Shown piece after piece: positions 1-12,834 of a DNA stretch of 64,000 nucleotides. The notes beneath the pieces were generated by a model. That model was not told the origin of the DNA and made no database searches. It saw only the letters and a list, made by a program, of their open reading frames with translations. The stretch comes from Epinephelus fuscoguttatus (Eukaryota; Chordata; Actinopteri; Perciformes; Serranidae), in assembly GCF_011397635.1 (NCBI RefSeq), contig NC_064770.1, positions 27,235,603-27,299,602 of the forward strand, written 5' to 3'. The position numbers and the translations under genes were made by a program. Within the stretch, counting starts at the first letter, position 1. Each line of letters opens with the position of its first letter.

Positions 1-719
1 GGGGTTGGAGAAGGGCAAAGCTCTCAGCTTTAATTAGCCACACAGGGCAACCCACTCCTCCTTCTCTCACTTTTGATCCCCTCCATGTTCCTCTCTCCTC
101 TATGTGCCGACATTTGCAGCCAAAACGCTGCAAACTGTAAGAGAAGGTGTTCTTGGGTTTATTTGATTTTTAGAAGCTGCACACAGATTCAGGTCGGGCT
201 GTGTTGTAATTGGTTTGTTGTTTTGCTGCAGTGCAACACAGATGAAGAATAAGCTGCTTGAATGGGTTAGTAGTGAAAACTGACGTCAGTATTGTTTTGT
301 AGTATATGTTTCAGCATCAGTGTCTGGTTGGTCTCCGGTTCAGGTGCAGCAAATTACAAAATCAAATAACATTTATGTGTCTATACTCTACTATATTTTA
401 GTATCCTCTATGCTTTTACAGTTATCACTTCATTATACTGAGTCTCACTGAATTGGTGTAAAAGTGTGTGTTTAAGATTGTAGCAACAAACCCCCTTTTT
501 TTTAAATTTATTTTTTCAATTTCTATAGCAACTTTTTAAGCATAAAGTCTAAAGTCTATAAGGCCTTATTTAAACACACTTGTGCTTTACACACTCTGCT
601 GAGCAGTGTGTGTACCATATTTACCATCTTCATGTGGCGTGTCAGCAGGCTGAAATGAGCTAATTAGCACTAAACACAAAAACAGCTGAGGCTGATGTGA
701 ATGTCTTTAGTTTAATAGC

Positions 720-1310
720 ACTCGGTGTGTCCTCCTCAAGCTCGGGTCCTCTACCAGAGGCCTGGGAGTTCTGCGCAGTATCTTAGCTGTTCCTAGGACT
801 GCACTCTTCTGGACAGAGACCTGAGATGTTGTTCCTGGAATCTGCTGGAGCCACTCTCCCAGTTCGGGGGTCACAGCTCACAGTAACTAGCTCTGTTTTT
901 CAAGCTTCTCATGTTCCTTCTTCTGCTGTTTGTCGATCAACACAATGTCTGGTTGGTTAGCAATCACCAGTTTGTCAGTCTGGATCTGGAAGTCCCACAA
1001 GATCTTAGCTCAGTCATCCTCAACCACCTTAGCAGGTGTCTTCCACTCTGACCTTGGAACCTCCAGTCCATACTCAGTGCAGATGTTCCTGTGCACTATA
1101 CCAGCCACTTGGTTATGGCGTCCCTTGTATGCTCTTCCTGCCTGCATCTTACACCCTGCTATTATGTGCCGAACTGTCTCAGGAGGCATCTTTGCACAGC
1201 CTGCACCTGGGGTCCTGTCCGGTGTGGCAGATCCCTGCTTCTATTGATCTTGTACTGCGTGCCTGTTCTTGTGCTGCCATGATACTACTGCTACTCACTC
1301 AATCAGGCAA
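720..1310 (-). mobile_element. Relic of a LINE C-terminal region (R2/Dong-like)
   Basis: Reading the minus strand from about 1300 down gives a decayed retroelement protein end. It starts with a stretch ending QDPRCRLCKDA, shifts frame, and continues PETVRHIIAGCKMQAG, so a CCHC zinc knuckle (C-x2-C, H, C) is visible. It then continues through HNQVAGIVHRNICTEYGLE, an in-frame stop, and LVIANQPDIVLIDKQQ, and ends near 725. A zinc knuckle followed by a PD...D/K segment is the layout of the region before and within the restriction-like endonuclease of R2/R4-type LINEs. Compared with my memory of the family, two internal pieces are missing. The relic is non-functional. That it is LINE-derived is fairly sure; the clade is less so. 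Confidence 0.65.
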
Positions 1311-2164
1311 GTGAGTTGCTAGATTTACTTGCCCGATGTGGCATTTTGCTTACCCCATGCAATCAGGGAATCCTTAGTGTTGAGCCCTACTTTGAGATCA
1401 CAGCATGAGCTTCTGAAAACAGTTATTTCCCCCCTCTATTTAAAAACACAAATTGTCTGCACGACCTTCATTTTACAAAATATCTCCGTCTACACTAGAG
1501 CGCAAAAATGACTCCAAACTCTCTGGCACTGCAGTCTCCCCTCGTCTCAAAGGTAGCAAAGTGCGCAGGCTCGATATAAGGATGAACAAGTTCTCTCAAA
1601 GACACGAGTGATGCTCTGGACATGTGAAAGTTTCCTTCCTCCCCTTATCGATAACATTCCGACTCTCCAAATCGTCCCACCATCTGCTGGTTCAGCACTG
1701 GTTCACACTGTGTTATTCAGACATCAGTAACTCTTTCACCTCCACCAAAACAAATGCCTAAATTCCTTTCTGCTCTGTCACTACCTCGCCTGACATGTAG
1801 TTTATGTCCTGAGGCAAAACACTCGCCCTCCTCCACATCTTAATGCCTTGTCGACAAACACATCTTGTGTGTCCATGAAGCATGTGTGGTCAGTCGCCTG
1901 TCTTTCCGGAAAGCTCTAAATTATTGATGATATAATATGTCCCACACTCGATATCATCTTCCACTTAGAATGAATCAGAGTGAGTTCCTGGAAGTGATGC
2001 TGAACCCAGAGTATGAGCGTGGCACTACATGAACATGAAAACCTAATAAAAGCTTCTCAAACTAATTGAATCAGTGTTCATGAATGTGATACATCCTAAA
2101 TGAAGAAAATTCATGAGGTATTGAGAATCTTTTTAAAACTCATATCCTCATGCTGCCTTTATGT
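1311..2164. other. Intergenic, nothing recognised
   Basis: Only short chance ORFs are present, and no repeat with visible structure was found. Confidence 0.4.
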
Positions 2165-2400
2165 TTCAGAGTCAGGATCAGAATCAGAAATACTTTATCG
2201 ATCCACTGAGGGGAAATTGTGATTTGTTACAGTCGCTCTGATGTAAAGAATGGAGAATTATAAGAAGTAAGAATAAGACTATGAAATAGAGGTATGTAAA
2301 TATAAAGCAAATAAAATAAAACAAAATAAAATAGGAATGAATATGTACAGTTATGTGCATGATAAAGTCGTATACTGACAATTATTGCACATTCCGATAA
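2165..2400 (-). repeat. Dispersed repeat, copy 1 (shared with 37040-37175)
   Basis: The block beginning CAGAATCAGAAATACTTTAT and continuing through AAGAAGTAAGAATAAGACTA is found again with few differences at 37040-37175. A short piece of the same start occurs at 4412-4460. The AAATACTTTATYGATCC start followed by an A-rich drift looks like a retroposon 3' end read backwards, but the family is not identified. Confidence 0.6.
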
Positions 2401-4252
2401 TTGCACCTAAAAGACAATTGTGAATTACAATTGCAGAAGGTGAATTCCAATTTGTCCTTTATCGCTTGGTTTGTTTATTTACTGCTTGCCCTCTTTGGAA
2501 ATAATTTTAATAATTTTTCTTGTTTCACAGTAGGGAAGACAAACTAAACATCCCTGACCTCATAAAACACAATGGATACCTCGGCTGCATCAATTACTAG
2601 AATGTCCAATACTGTCTTTTTTATGAAAATAAACTTGATTCACGCTGCATCATAACTCATACATTTAAGATTTCTTTTTAACCTGGTGTGATGAATGATA
2701 GTTATAAGAGAAAATGATACAATAAGTGTGTGTGAGTGAGTGTATGGGCGTGTGTGCCTAGTGGTTACATCAAGTCAAAAGGCAAAGAGTTTGATGGAAG
2801 CCAGATGTGGTTTGTGCAGAAATTGACTCACAAGGTTAATTTTGCTTTCTAGCGTTTATTCCGGGTACATTATGGATTAAAATAGACTGCATCTTAAAAA
2901 ATAGCAGGGCTATTGAGAAGTGAGGTATGTCAAAGAAGATGATGACACTTGCATGTTGTTTGGTGAAATCATACTCACTATATAGTCCACCATATAGTGA
3001 GTTCACCTTGTCCGAATATATAGTGGTAATGATTATACCCTACATTGCACTGTGAAAAGTAGTGTACAACCTATGTCACTCACCAAGCAGTATATCCCAT
3101 CATGCATTACCAGTTTTTCTTTGCCATGCAATAAATGATCAGTTTATTGTGTAGTCGTCGGTTCACAAAGAGATAAAAATAAATCAGCAACTGGTTGTCT
3201 TCAGTGCTTAACAGTTACTGTACAGAGTAGGCCTAATAATGCTAGCTAATGTTAGCAAGCTGGGTCACTACTGGCTCTAATTTGTGCTGTAATGGCGTAA
3301 TGCGCAATGTTAGAAATTGAATTCACAAGTTATTACATGACTGACTGGTAAACATTAATATGGGGAAAATATGCTCAGTATAATTTTATGTTTTTATCAC
3401 AAATATGTATGTCAGTGTCTGTTATGTATGGTTCACCAGCCGACGTTGATATGAAATGTCTTAATCACACGATTCTTGGTCTGAATCGGGGCTTATGTGA
3501 TAAAATGGAAAAGGATTATTATGAGAATGTGACTGCAAGATTAACAAACTGCAGTACAGGTACGTAAGTGCCATAATGTGAGAATTGTATCTGCTAGCAT
3601 CAAGATGTTTGTTATACTGCTTCTAGCAGACTGTTTGTTCAGTGTTGTCTCGTCCTCTGTGTTCGGAAGCTGCTGTGTGCTGTGAGGTGCTGTGTTTCAT
3701 GTCTCCCAAACAAGTTCAGTTCAGGTCTTCATCCTCTGAGTCTCTCCTCTTGTAAAACTGGAAAATACTGTTTGAAAACAGCATAAATCTCACTTATAAA
3801 TCTCACTTTTGTGTCTTTTATTTTCAAGTCTGGACTTGGCTTATTGTTGCCCCTTGCAGCCGTTGGGAGAAAACACCCACTGTGGCATGGTTATAGCTCA
3901 AAGGTATAGTAACAGTTAGCAGCTAACTTGCTGTTTTTTTGTCCCCTTTTGTGTCCTAAAAGTTTGGTTGACTCAACAGCCGAAAACTATTCTCCTCCAC
4001 TTGGGCTCTCCAGTAAGTCCTCATATCCTTTTATAGGCTACTGCATTCAGAGGCTTTGTAAAGCACTGTTGGAGAATAACATTGGGGATGTGGTCTTGCC
4101 CAAAGCACCAAATGTACCAGCACCACCACATATGAGACACCACCTCCCATGAGCTTTGGTTGGACAGCTAATGAGGATGTTAATGTGATCTTCAGACACA
4201 AAGTGTGGCAGAATGTTGTCCAGTTGAGTTAAAGTAATTGTATGTAACACTT
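2401..4252. other. Intergenic, nothing firm
   Basis: No coding exon is recognised. Around 2970-3080 there is a block with repeated ATATAGTG/CACTATAT words that may be a decayed TIR element, but the ends cannot be set. Confidence 0.35.
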
Positions 4253-4408
4253 GGCGGCACCGTGGTGCAGTGGTTAGCATTGTCGCCTCACAGCAAGAGG
4301 GCTCCTGGTTTGAACCCAGGTTGAGGGCTTCAAACCTCGCCCAGTGTCAGCTGGGATAGGCTTCAGCCCCCCACGACCCCCAACAGGATGCGCAGTTATG
4401 GAAAATAC
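4253..4408 (+). mobile_element. tRNA-derived SINE, internally deleted copy
   Basis: The head GGCGGCACCGTGGTGCAGTG, with an A box at GTGGTGCAGTGG and a B box at GGTTTGAACCC, is that of the abundant fish SINE also seen at 52949 and 61152. The middle part present in those copies (TCCAAAGACATGCAGG and the following block) is missing here. The tail resumes at GTCAGCTGGGATAGGCTTCA and ends near GGAAAATACAG. It is followed directly by a short piece of the repeat described at 2165-2400. Confidence 0.8.
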
Positions 4409-4879
4409 AGATACAGAAAGCTTTATTTATCCCCGAAGGGCAATTCAGTTTCTACAGTCCACCATCTAGACATACAACCATTCACACAACAATAATACAT
4501 GGCAGGAGTAGCATGATATGGCATGGGTTCAAGTACAATTAATATAAGGCAGACAGCAGAATAAATAGTAATGATAAGAGAGTAAAAAAAAGAGAGAATA
4601 AAATAAGATAAAAAAAAAAATAACAGCCCAGAATTGACGGTTGACTGAATGAATCACTTTATGACCCAAGAAAATAGCACCATAACTAAAATTTGATTTC
4701 ACAGTACATGTTAGCATGCAATGTTTGTATTAATCTCAAAGAGGCTAATGGTCATTAGTGCTGGACAAGTAGATTTTCCAACCTCTTTGTGGTGCAAGTT
4801 CTAAAGTCAAATGATCACCAAAGTCAGGTTATTATTATAATATGTGAAATAAGTTTTACACCAAGCCATCCAGTTCTTG

Positions 4880-5093
4880 CTGGAGAGGCAGGACACACGC
4901 TTGACAGGTCACCAGACTATCACAGGGCTGACACATAGAGACAGACAACCATTCACACTCACATTCACACCTACAGTCAATTTAGAGTCACCAACCTAAC
5001 CTGAATGTCTTTGGACTGTGGGAGGAAGCTGGAATACCCAGAGAAGACCTGCACTGACACAGGGAGAACATACAAACTCCACACAGAAGCTGA
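4880..5093 (-). mobile_element. tRNA-derived SINE, 5'-truncated, reverse copy
   Basis: The minus strand carries the body of the same SINE as at 52949 and 61152. Words include CAGTCCAAAGACATTCAGG, the GTGTGAATGTGAGTG stretch, TCTGTCTCTATGTGTCAGCC and CTGGTGACCTGTCAAG. The tRNA-like head is absent, so this is a partial copy. Confidence 0.75.
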
Positions 5094-5834
5094 CTATTTA
5101 ACCACCTGGGATTAAAGTTGTGAATACAAAATGAACACATCATCACCTTTTCAGTTGTTGATATGGAAAACGTGTTAGCAAATAGTTGCATATTTACACA
5201 ACCAGCAGTTAGTTTATGCAGGTTCAGATGACAAAAAGGGAGCACTGATTTTTAAGACAAATTGTGCAATCTGTTTTTGCATGTGGGGTGCAGTTAGTAT
5301 ACAACATAACCTCATATAGTACGTGAGAACAGCCTGCTACATACAGTAAATACAGTATACATATATATATATTTAACAGGATTTGATTAAGTGAGACTTA
5401 TAATACAGCATAAAAACCAAATTATCTTCTCCTCCTCTCCAGCTATTTCCTGTTTTTCACTGCTCTTTCAATCTGCCTTCACATCCTTCCTCACTCCTGT
5501 ACACACTCTACTTCTATCATATATTGTACTTTTTTCCCTCGGCCCTTATTTGATGTGTGTTTACTGACAACCTGTTCTGTGGCTGGGTGTGGAGGTAAAA
5601 ACACACTCGGTGCCTTCTCCAGCTTTTGGTTACCTTGGTATTTGTGGTCATGCTGCTTTTGTTCCATCGACCTCAATGTCAAATGGAAGAACATGTATTA
5701 TCTTTAAGCAGAGAAAATAGACATTACACTAAAGCTGTTTTTGTTTCTCGGGTGATTTTGAGAACAATCGGCTAAATACTTGATCATAAGGAAATACACA
5801 TTAATGGTTTGTGTCTCAATATAATAATAAATGT

Positions 5835-5837
<3 letters not shown>
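5094..5837. other. Intergenic, nothing recognised
   Basis: No exon or structured repeat is seen. Confidence 0.4.

Positions 5838-5874
<37 letters not shown>
5838..5874. repeat. (CA)n microsatellite
   Basis: This is an uninterrupted CA dinucleotide run of about 18 units. Confidence 0.95.
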
Positions 5875-5876
<2 letters not shown>

Positions 5877-6468
5877 CAAGCACTTGTTCTACATTTTCCT
5901 AATCAACTCCCATTGTTACATGAGTAAGAGATTAGTCTAATCAACCAACAAACCTCAGAGGTGTTTTTATATCTGGGCAGAAATGGTATTGATTTGTAAC
6001 TCCCATTAGCTTAAAAGAGTGAGTCAATTATCTGCAGCATAAATCTGCAATAACTCCCACACACCATATATAACTGCTAATGCTCTGGGCAGTTTTTGAC
6101 TTTGGTTTGTACAGTAGAAGGTCTGAAGCTCTCCAGTTCAGAGACAACACAGTATGCATATTTTATCCTCACATAATCCCAAAAGAGTGAGCTGCTCCAG
6201 TTATTTCTGGCCACATTAGTGGTGTGGCTCTGTGGGAGAGTTTTTTGACAGACCACCAGGACCTGCAAGGTGAGGGTCACAGAGACAGAGGAAGGCATCG
6301 CTTTGATAGACTTACTAGCTTGTCTGTGTAGGCTAGGTCAGTAAACATTGGAAAATTAGTAAAACTCTAATTCAAACAAGAATAAAACTTGTTAATCTCT
6401 AAAACTCTAATACAATGATCATGAAAGAAACAAACTAAAGATCTGTAGCAAGCTGGCCTACTGCCATT

Positions 6469-7260
6469 ATATGACGCATCCTTGATTCAGATCTGAGCTT
6501 CAAGTCCCACATTAACAAGGTGGCAAAAACATAATTTTTCCACCTCTGAAACAACGCTAAGGTACGACCATGTCTAAATGAAAAAGATGCAGAGAAACTG
6601 ATTCATGCCTTTAGTTCAAGCTGACTCGACTTCTGTAAAGCGCTTTTTACTGGCCTTCCAAAAAATTACCACTGAGAGACTTCAGCTCATTGACAAAACT
6701 CTGCAGCTCGGCTATTAACCAGAACCAAGAGGAGAGGGCACATCAGGCTAGTCTGAGCTGCTCTGCACTGACTTCCTGTTACATTTAGAATTGATTTTAA
6801 GCTCCTCCTCCTTGTATACAAAGCCTTACATGTTAACGATTTGCCTCCAAGAGCACTGCGATCATCTGCTGCTGGTTTATTGGAGGTTCCCAGCAACAGC
6901 CAGAAGAAGATCGGGGATGCAGCCTTTGTCACTTACGCCCCGAAGATATGGAACACACTACCTATAGATATCAGGGAGGCTAAAGACGTATCTGTTCACT
7001 TTAGCCTTTAACTAGCTCTGACTTCCTGATACAGGTCCGAGACTCTTTCCATTTACGCTTCACGCTGCTGCAATTCTTTTAAAATCTTACTTGATTTTAT
7101 GATTTATAGTTTTACAACTCTATTATTTTATAAATCATTGTTTCATGTCCATTATGTCTATTTTCATGTGAAGCACCCAGTGCTTATACTGCCCTTCTTG
7201 TAAAGCACTTTGTGCTGCATTTCTTGTATGAAAGGTGCTGTAGAAATAAAGTCAAAATTA
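6469..7260 (+). mobile_element. L2-type LINE 3' fragment
   Basis: The plus strand reads as the decayed C-terminus of an L2/CR1-group reverse transcriptase with several stops and shifts. It begins LDSDLSFKSHINKVAKT, continues through LPVTFRIDFKLLLLVYKAL and ends near APKIWNTLPIDIREAKD. This is the same order as in the better preserved LINE at 33780-34385 (LSFIPHIKNV, LPVCFRIDFKVLLLVFKCL, LWNSLPESIRTAETVD). A typical tail follows: AAAGCACTTTGTGCTGCAT and AAAGGTGCTGTAGAAATAAAG, ending near 7255. Confidence 0.85.
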
Positions 7261-8535
7261 GGTACTCTTCAATTTCTTTTAAATTCTCCTTCAAATTCTA
7301 GTGAGGGCACAGTCAAAACTTAGCAAGAATGAATATTCATAATGGCCATCCAGGTGGTCAAAAAGTCAGCTATATGCAGGTTTGAGAGGTTACCACGTTA
7401 ACGTCTTTTGTTGAATTTGAAATATATCTGTTGTTCTGCATTATATACAAGCATGGGCAGCCCTTTGAGAATGTTTTATTAGGCTAGCCATTTTCTCTTT
7501 TATCTTATTACTCATAGTTTTAATCTGAATGCTTTTCATGTGCTGTATTCTGTGTCCTCTGAAGTTTAAATGTTGGTGTTTAAAATAAGGTATTTCTGGT
7601 GTACGCAGAACAGCTCATTTGTGTTATATGTTTTTATTTAACTTGAGAAAGAGGACTGTGGATTTTGTCTCCTGTCTTTTACAGTGTAGTTTCATTTGCA
7701 AAGGATCACTTCACAACCAGCATGGGGATTGATAAAGATTGCAGTGACCAATAACTCTTTCAACGTTAAGATAGACTTCAGAACAATCCAAATCTCTCCT
7801 TTAAACAGTTTGCACTCCACACTGTGTTTTGATATGGTTGCATTTATTAAAGAAACAATAAAATGGTTGCTGGATCATTAATCTGAGAAAAACAAAACAA
7901 TTCAGATTCAAGATTCAATAGCCCGCCACCATTAACAACAAATAAAAAGTCAGCTCACAGGAAAACTTTTAACTGCCTCCCTTCATTTTGCTGGCATCAG
8001 ATCATCAGATTTTTACGTGTATATTTATTTTTGTGGCAAGCCATTGTTCTAAAGTTCTAGCACATAATACACCCAAGTCTGTTCCAATGACCTGCCCTGG
8101 GGAAGGAAAGATAGTACTTCTTCATGTTTACTGCTTTTGCATTGAAACTACTTTAACTTACAGACAATTCCAAAAAATGAAACTAAAGTGGTTTATGTTG
8201 AGAGACATTAACATTCAAGCGTAAAGCTGCCACTGTTCTGTCCAGACTGGAAATAACAATAAAGTGCATTAGTCTGACAAATAAACCTGCTATAATATTG
8301 ATAAATCACAGTGACATTCAACATTAACTGTCTGTTCATGGGATGGAGGTACAAATAGAAGAGCTTTGTTTCATGCAGGCTCATGTCAGCAGCCTTACAT
8401 TGTAATGTGTAGCATTGCAACCCAATTGCCAGAAAAAAATGTTGGCATTTTACATTTCACAAATGACACATATGTTAGAAAGTACGTTATTATATAGAGG
8501 ATACGTTGAAACATTTCTAACAACACTGTGGTTAA
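7261..8535. other. Intergenic, nothing recognised
   Basis: Only short chance ORFs are present. Confidence 0.35.
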
Positions 8536-9700
8536 TGTTTGGTTATGTTTAGGCACAAAAACTTGATTATGGTTAGGAAAAGGTCAGGTTTTGGCCTAAA
8601 ATACCCATGTTTAGTAGCACACAAGGTGCAGAAAAAGCAGCAACAAGCTTTTGTAAAACATTGATGTTCTGCAGCACAAGAGCGGCTAGAAAAGCGGCAG
8701 GGGGTCACTGAAAACACCCATGTTCAGTGGCACAAAAGCCACCGGAAAAGCGGGGATGGGTTGCTTAAAAAACACCCACATTTGCTGCATTCACGCAGCT
8801 GCTGAAAAAGCGGTGATGAGTTGCCAATAAAACACCCACATTTGACGACATCAGATCAGATGGAAAAGCAGCAAAGGGTCAGTAAAAAAGAATCACGTTT
8901 GGCGGCACAAAAGCAGATGGAAAAGGGGCAAAGGATCTCTAAATACACCCCATTTGGCGACACAAAGGGTGCTGAAAAAGCAGCACAGGTCGCTAATAAA
9001 TACCCATGTTCAGTGGCACAAAAGCCACTGGAAAAGCAGTGATGGATTGCTTAAGAAACACCCACATTTGTTGCATACACACAACTGCCAAAAAAGCAGT
9101 GATGGGTTACTATAAAACACCATATTTGGTAGCACAAAAGCCTCAGGAAGAGCAGTGATGGGTGGCTAAAAAAACACCCATGTTTGATGACACAAGAGTC
9201 GCTGGAAAACCGGCATTGGCCACTGAAAACACCACATTCAGCGGCACAAAAGCCACTAAAAACATTTACGTTTGATGGCACAAGAGCTGGAAAAGTGGTG
9301 AAGCGTCACTAAAAAACAAACCCATAATTGGTGACACAAAAGCTGCTAGAGAAGTGGTCATGGTTTACTAAATAACACCATATTTGGTGGCACAAAAGTA
9401 GCTGGAAAAGCAGCCATGGGTTGCTAATAAACACCTATATTCTGTGGCACTAGAGCCGCAAGAAAAGCAGCAAAGGGGTGCTAAGAACAATCCATTCTGC
9501 GGCATAAAAGCTGCTGGAAAAGCAGCAACCAGTAATTAAAAATACCCATATTTGGTGGCTTCATACCCCTGGAAAGGCAGCGGCATGTTGCTAAAAACCC
9601 ATGTTTGGTTGCACAAATGCTGCTGGAAAAGTAGGGATGGGTTGCAGAAATACCCATGTTTGGCTGCCCAAAAGCTCCTGGAAACACTGGTTGCTGCAGC
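8536..9700. repeat. Degenerate ~57-bp minisatellite, about 20 units
   Basis: A unit of the type CCCATGTTTGGTGGCACAAA followed by AGCCRCTGGAAAAGCAGYGA and TGGGTTGCTAAAAAACA recurs about every 53-61 bp. Unit starts lie near 8597, 8716, 8773, 8834, 8890, 8944, 9001, 9059, 9118, 9175, 9228, 9263 (short), 9320, 9374, 9432, 9489, 9543, 9598 and 9651. The first unit is preceded by the common fish word GGTTATGTTTAGGCACAAAA. Units at 57 bp are a multiple of three, so short repetitive ORFs run through the array in both directions; there is no sign they are translated. Confidence 0.9.
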
Positions 9701-10914
9701 TTGGCAGCCAGCTGGTCTTGGTGCTGTGCCATCCACTGTCCCTGCAACTTCCCGATAACAGAGTCAGCTGATAGACTGTGTCACACTGAGACGTTGATAT
9801 GTTACATGTGAAACCTACAAATGTAACATATCCATGGTTTGGAGAAAAGTACAATACCAACACTTTCTTCTAGTGACTGGACTTAGCATTAATGCAGCAT
9901 GCAAAACAGACTTGTTAACGTTAGACTTTTTGTTATGTCATGGAACACAAGACTCCATATTTACAAAAACCTATTATTTTAAAATTCACAGTGTTTCTAA
10001 TAGGCTACACATAACAAATGCCTCCTGTAAGGTATCCATGTTTCCACAGGTCCATCTTACTGAGTAGTTCCTTTAAATAAGCTCAAACCTGACCATAAAC
10101 ATTGTTAACATGAAGTTACAAGTATGGAGATGCAACAGTGTTGTCTAACGACATCCTAAATGTTGGCATCAAATGTCAAAGCTAATGGTGCAGCAGCTAA
10201 ACAATGACTTTACTTCAACATGGCACCCACTGCAGCAGATGTTGTTTTAGAAATGTGAGAGAGAAGAGATAGATCCACAACACTGGGCTGAGCCACTAAG
10301 AAGCATTTTTCACAGCTTTGTAACATCAAAGTCAAAATGTTACAAAAAGCCAAAACTAATTAGCCCATAGAAATACAACTGTCATGACCATCAACAATAT
10401 TTCAACAAGCTTTACAGTTGACCAACAGAAAGGGGCTCACTCACTCTAGTGAAAACAGCACAAATAAATACTGTACATTTTCAAATTAAAGAGAGAACCC
10501 CGACGCACCATGAAGGCTTAGTGATAAAATGTTGAGCAGTGTGAAATTACCTGTGCTAAAATGACTTATAAATTTAGCAGAACATACATTTCCAGTTTTA
10601 GTATCTCTTTTTTTAAAGTAAGGAAAAAGCACTGATTTGCTTTTGAAGTTAGATAAGAAGATCACTGACACTCTCATGTCTGTCAGTTAAATGGGCGTTA
10701 AAGCGTTTTTAGCTTAGATAATGTCACGTATTATACAGTATATTTTATATGTGAGCTAGACTCATATTTGACTGGATATATTTATGTACATACATTTCTA
10801 TTTCTTTGACACCTTTAGCATGTAACAAGGGATAAATGGATAATCAACTTAGGGAGGCAAAAATAGAGCCTTGGAGAATATCTTTTCATTGAATTGTGTT
10901 ATTAATATATGGCT
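9701..10914. other. Intergenic, nothing recognised
   Basis: There is no exon, and no repeat with definable ends. Confidence 0.35.
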
Positions 10915-11070
10915 ACTGCCAGTGACCCGGTTAGCTTAGCTTAGCATAAAGACTGGAAACAGGGAAACAGCTAGCTTGCCTCTGTCCTGAAGTTTAAAAA
11001 ATGTGTGTACAAGCAGCTAATATTAAGCTAAGCTAACCCGCTGCTGGCTGTAGCTTTATAGACTATTTAA
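10915..11070 (+). repeat. Dispersed repeat with GCTTAGCTTAGCATAAAGAC core, copy 1
   Basis: The block GTTAGCTTAGCTTAGCATAA followed by AGACTGGAAACAGGGAAACA and GCTAGC is found again at 41306-41361, so this is a dispersed element. Here the second half (AAGCTAAGCTAACCCGCTG) is an inverted echo of the start, suggesting a small foldback element. Confidence 0.6.
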
Positions 11071-11104
11071 CAGACAGCTATGAGAGTGGTATCATTCTAA
11101 CAGA

Positions 11105-11705
11105 GCAACACTTTCTCACTTCAACCTCGTCACATATTGATGTTTGGTCATGGACTTTCCATGTCAAGATATGACGTGAAAGATACCATGGGTTAGATGT
11201 TGACGTTCTGGGACTTCATGTCAAGTTCTGCCTGTTACATGCATTGTCTTCTTTCAAAATACACTTCCGTTTTCACAGGAAATTTACTGTTTACATACAG
11301 TCTCTTTAAAAATAAATGCACTACATCAGTACAACAACACAAATTGGTGTTTTTTTTTTTCATTGAACAACTGCACAAATGCACATGGTTAGGTTTAGGC
11401 AAAAAGAACAGGGTTTGGCTTTATAATCTTACGGGACCCAAGTACCGCTCTCACCGGGTGGAAATCTGTGTTTGTTGGACCCATCCACCACCTCTCCCAC
11501 CTGCCCTACACACACTTTCACCATTGTAACTTTTGTTCTTGTCCCGCCACGTTTCCCCCTGACGCAGCTTAGCACTGTTAAACTACCAGCTGGCCACGGA
11601 TCATGCTAACGTAAAAGGACGGCTTTTTTCATCAGTGTCTGACGCCACAAGTCAATGCCCAAGCGCTGGATTTTGACGATATTGGAGTGAGCCCAGGTTG
11701 GAAAG
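11105..11705 (-). mobile_element. TIR element family A, copy 1
   Basis: About 600 bp that recurs in the opposite orientation at 20466-20990 and 42755-43285. Shared blocks include the GCGCTTGGGCAGTGACTT-type end, the GTGTCTGACG block, the CCTAAACCTAACCATGTGC block and GCATTGTCTTTCAAAATACA. The ends form an imperfect inverted repeat (CTCACTTCAACCTCGTCA at the left, and TCACTCCAATATCGTCAAAA as the complement at the right). No transposase is seen, so it is non-autonomous. The superfamily cannot be told. Confidence 0.7.
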
Positions 11706-11749
11706 TCTGTAGCTGTTAGACCACCACTCACCCCAACGCAAGTCAGACT

Positions 11750-11935
11750 TTTTGCCCCCTTAACTTTTGTTTCAACGTTTCAATGCCACAGGTCACCACT
11801 AGCCAAAAATGGCGACTGGTGGTAGCATGCTGACATGAAAGGACGGCTTTTTTTTCCAGTGTCTGACAGCGTAAGTCAATGCCCAAGCGCCAGTTTTTAA
11901 CGACTTCGGATTAAGACCAGGTTGAACAGAAATAC
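11750..11935 (-). repeat. Tandem partial duplicate of the family A end
   Basis: The last ~170 bp of the element at 11105-11705 are repeated directly downstream. AAAGGACGGCTTTTTTC and the AGTGTCTGAC...AAGTCAATGCCCAAGCGC stretch occur at about 11617 and again at about 11838. Confidence 0.75.
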
Positions 11936-12834
11936 TGTCCTCACTTATTAATTAATTCTAGTCATTCGGTGTGAAGCTAGCTTGTACGATATTTATTGTG
12001 CAATCCTGTACTGTATCCTTGAATCCCACTGTCAACACTTTCCTGCATGGATGTGTGTTAGTGCTGTGAAATGTACATTTTACTGAATTTATCAAGATAA
12101 AAGAGAAGTGTTGAGTTTGAATTAATAGCAAGAAGTATCATCAACAAATGAAACAGATCAGAAAACAAGGTTTCTTATTAGAATATGATCAACTATAAGT
12201 CTGCTTGAAAATAAAAGTCTAGTTTTCTCTGTAGTTGAAGTAAATCACTTTGAGAATTTACAGCACTTTAAAGTGTCATAACTGTATTGTACAGTTTCAT
12301 CCTGACATAAACTAATGCTTTGTACAATGCAGCCAACCTAGATACAGTACAAAGAAGAACAAATATGCTGAGATTTGTGATGATATGGTGTCTGTCGTTT
12401 TCTCTCCTACTTTGTTCCTCTGGTCCTCTCCACAAATGTTCCAGTCAGAGTGGGAGGTTCAGTAATAAAGACAGTAAATACCACTCAAGAAAAGGTCCAG
12501 GGGTCCCATGTTGTATCGTCCATTTACATGGTGGGTCTGCTTGAAAATTCATATTGATCCCTGGCCGTTCAACTCTGTCTTCAAAGTTAAAGGCTCACTG
12601 TCAAAGTCTCCAATAACCTCCATCTGGACAGGCTGCTGAAACAGTATCACAGAGACAAATTAGGGATGCAGTAAAGACACAATGACAAACTTTGACATAA
12701 GCTGTTGCTTTTGTTGTTAATGAAGGAAGTCCTAAAAATGTATTGTTGAGAGTTATAACCTGGAGTTTAGTTCTCTCTGGGCTTCATCTCTGGGGGTCAC
12801 ATTTTCACACAGAGGAGAGGAAGACAATGCACAA
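11936..12834. other. Intergenic, nothing recognised
   Basis: Only chance ORFs are present. Confidence 0.35.

Noticed and set aside
3928-4280. Short overlapping ORFs on both strands near 4 kb
   Set aside because: No family match is recognised, there are no splice signals, and they are adjacent to a SINE; chance frames.
8821-9747. Repetitive ORFs on both strands, possibly encoding repeat proteins
   Set aside because: They arise from the ~57-bp minisatellite. They occur on both strands, end abruptly and show no family resemblance.
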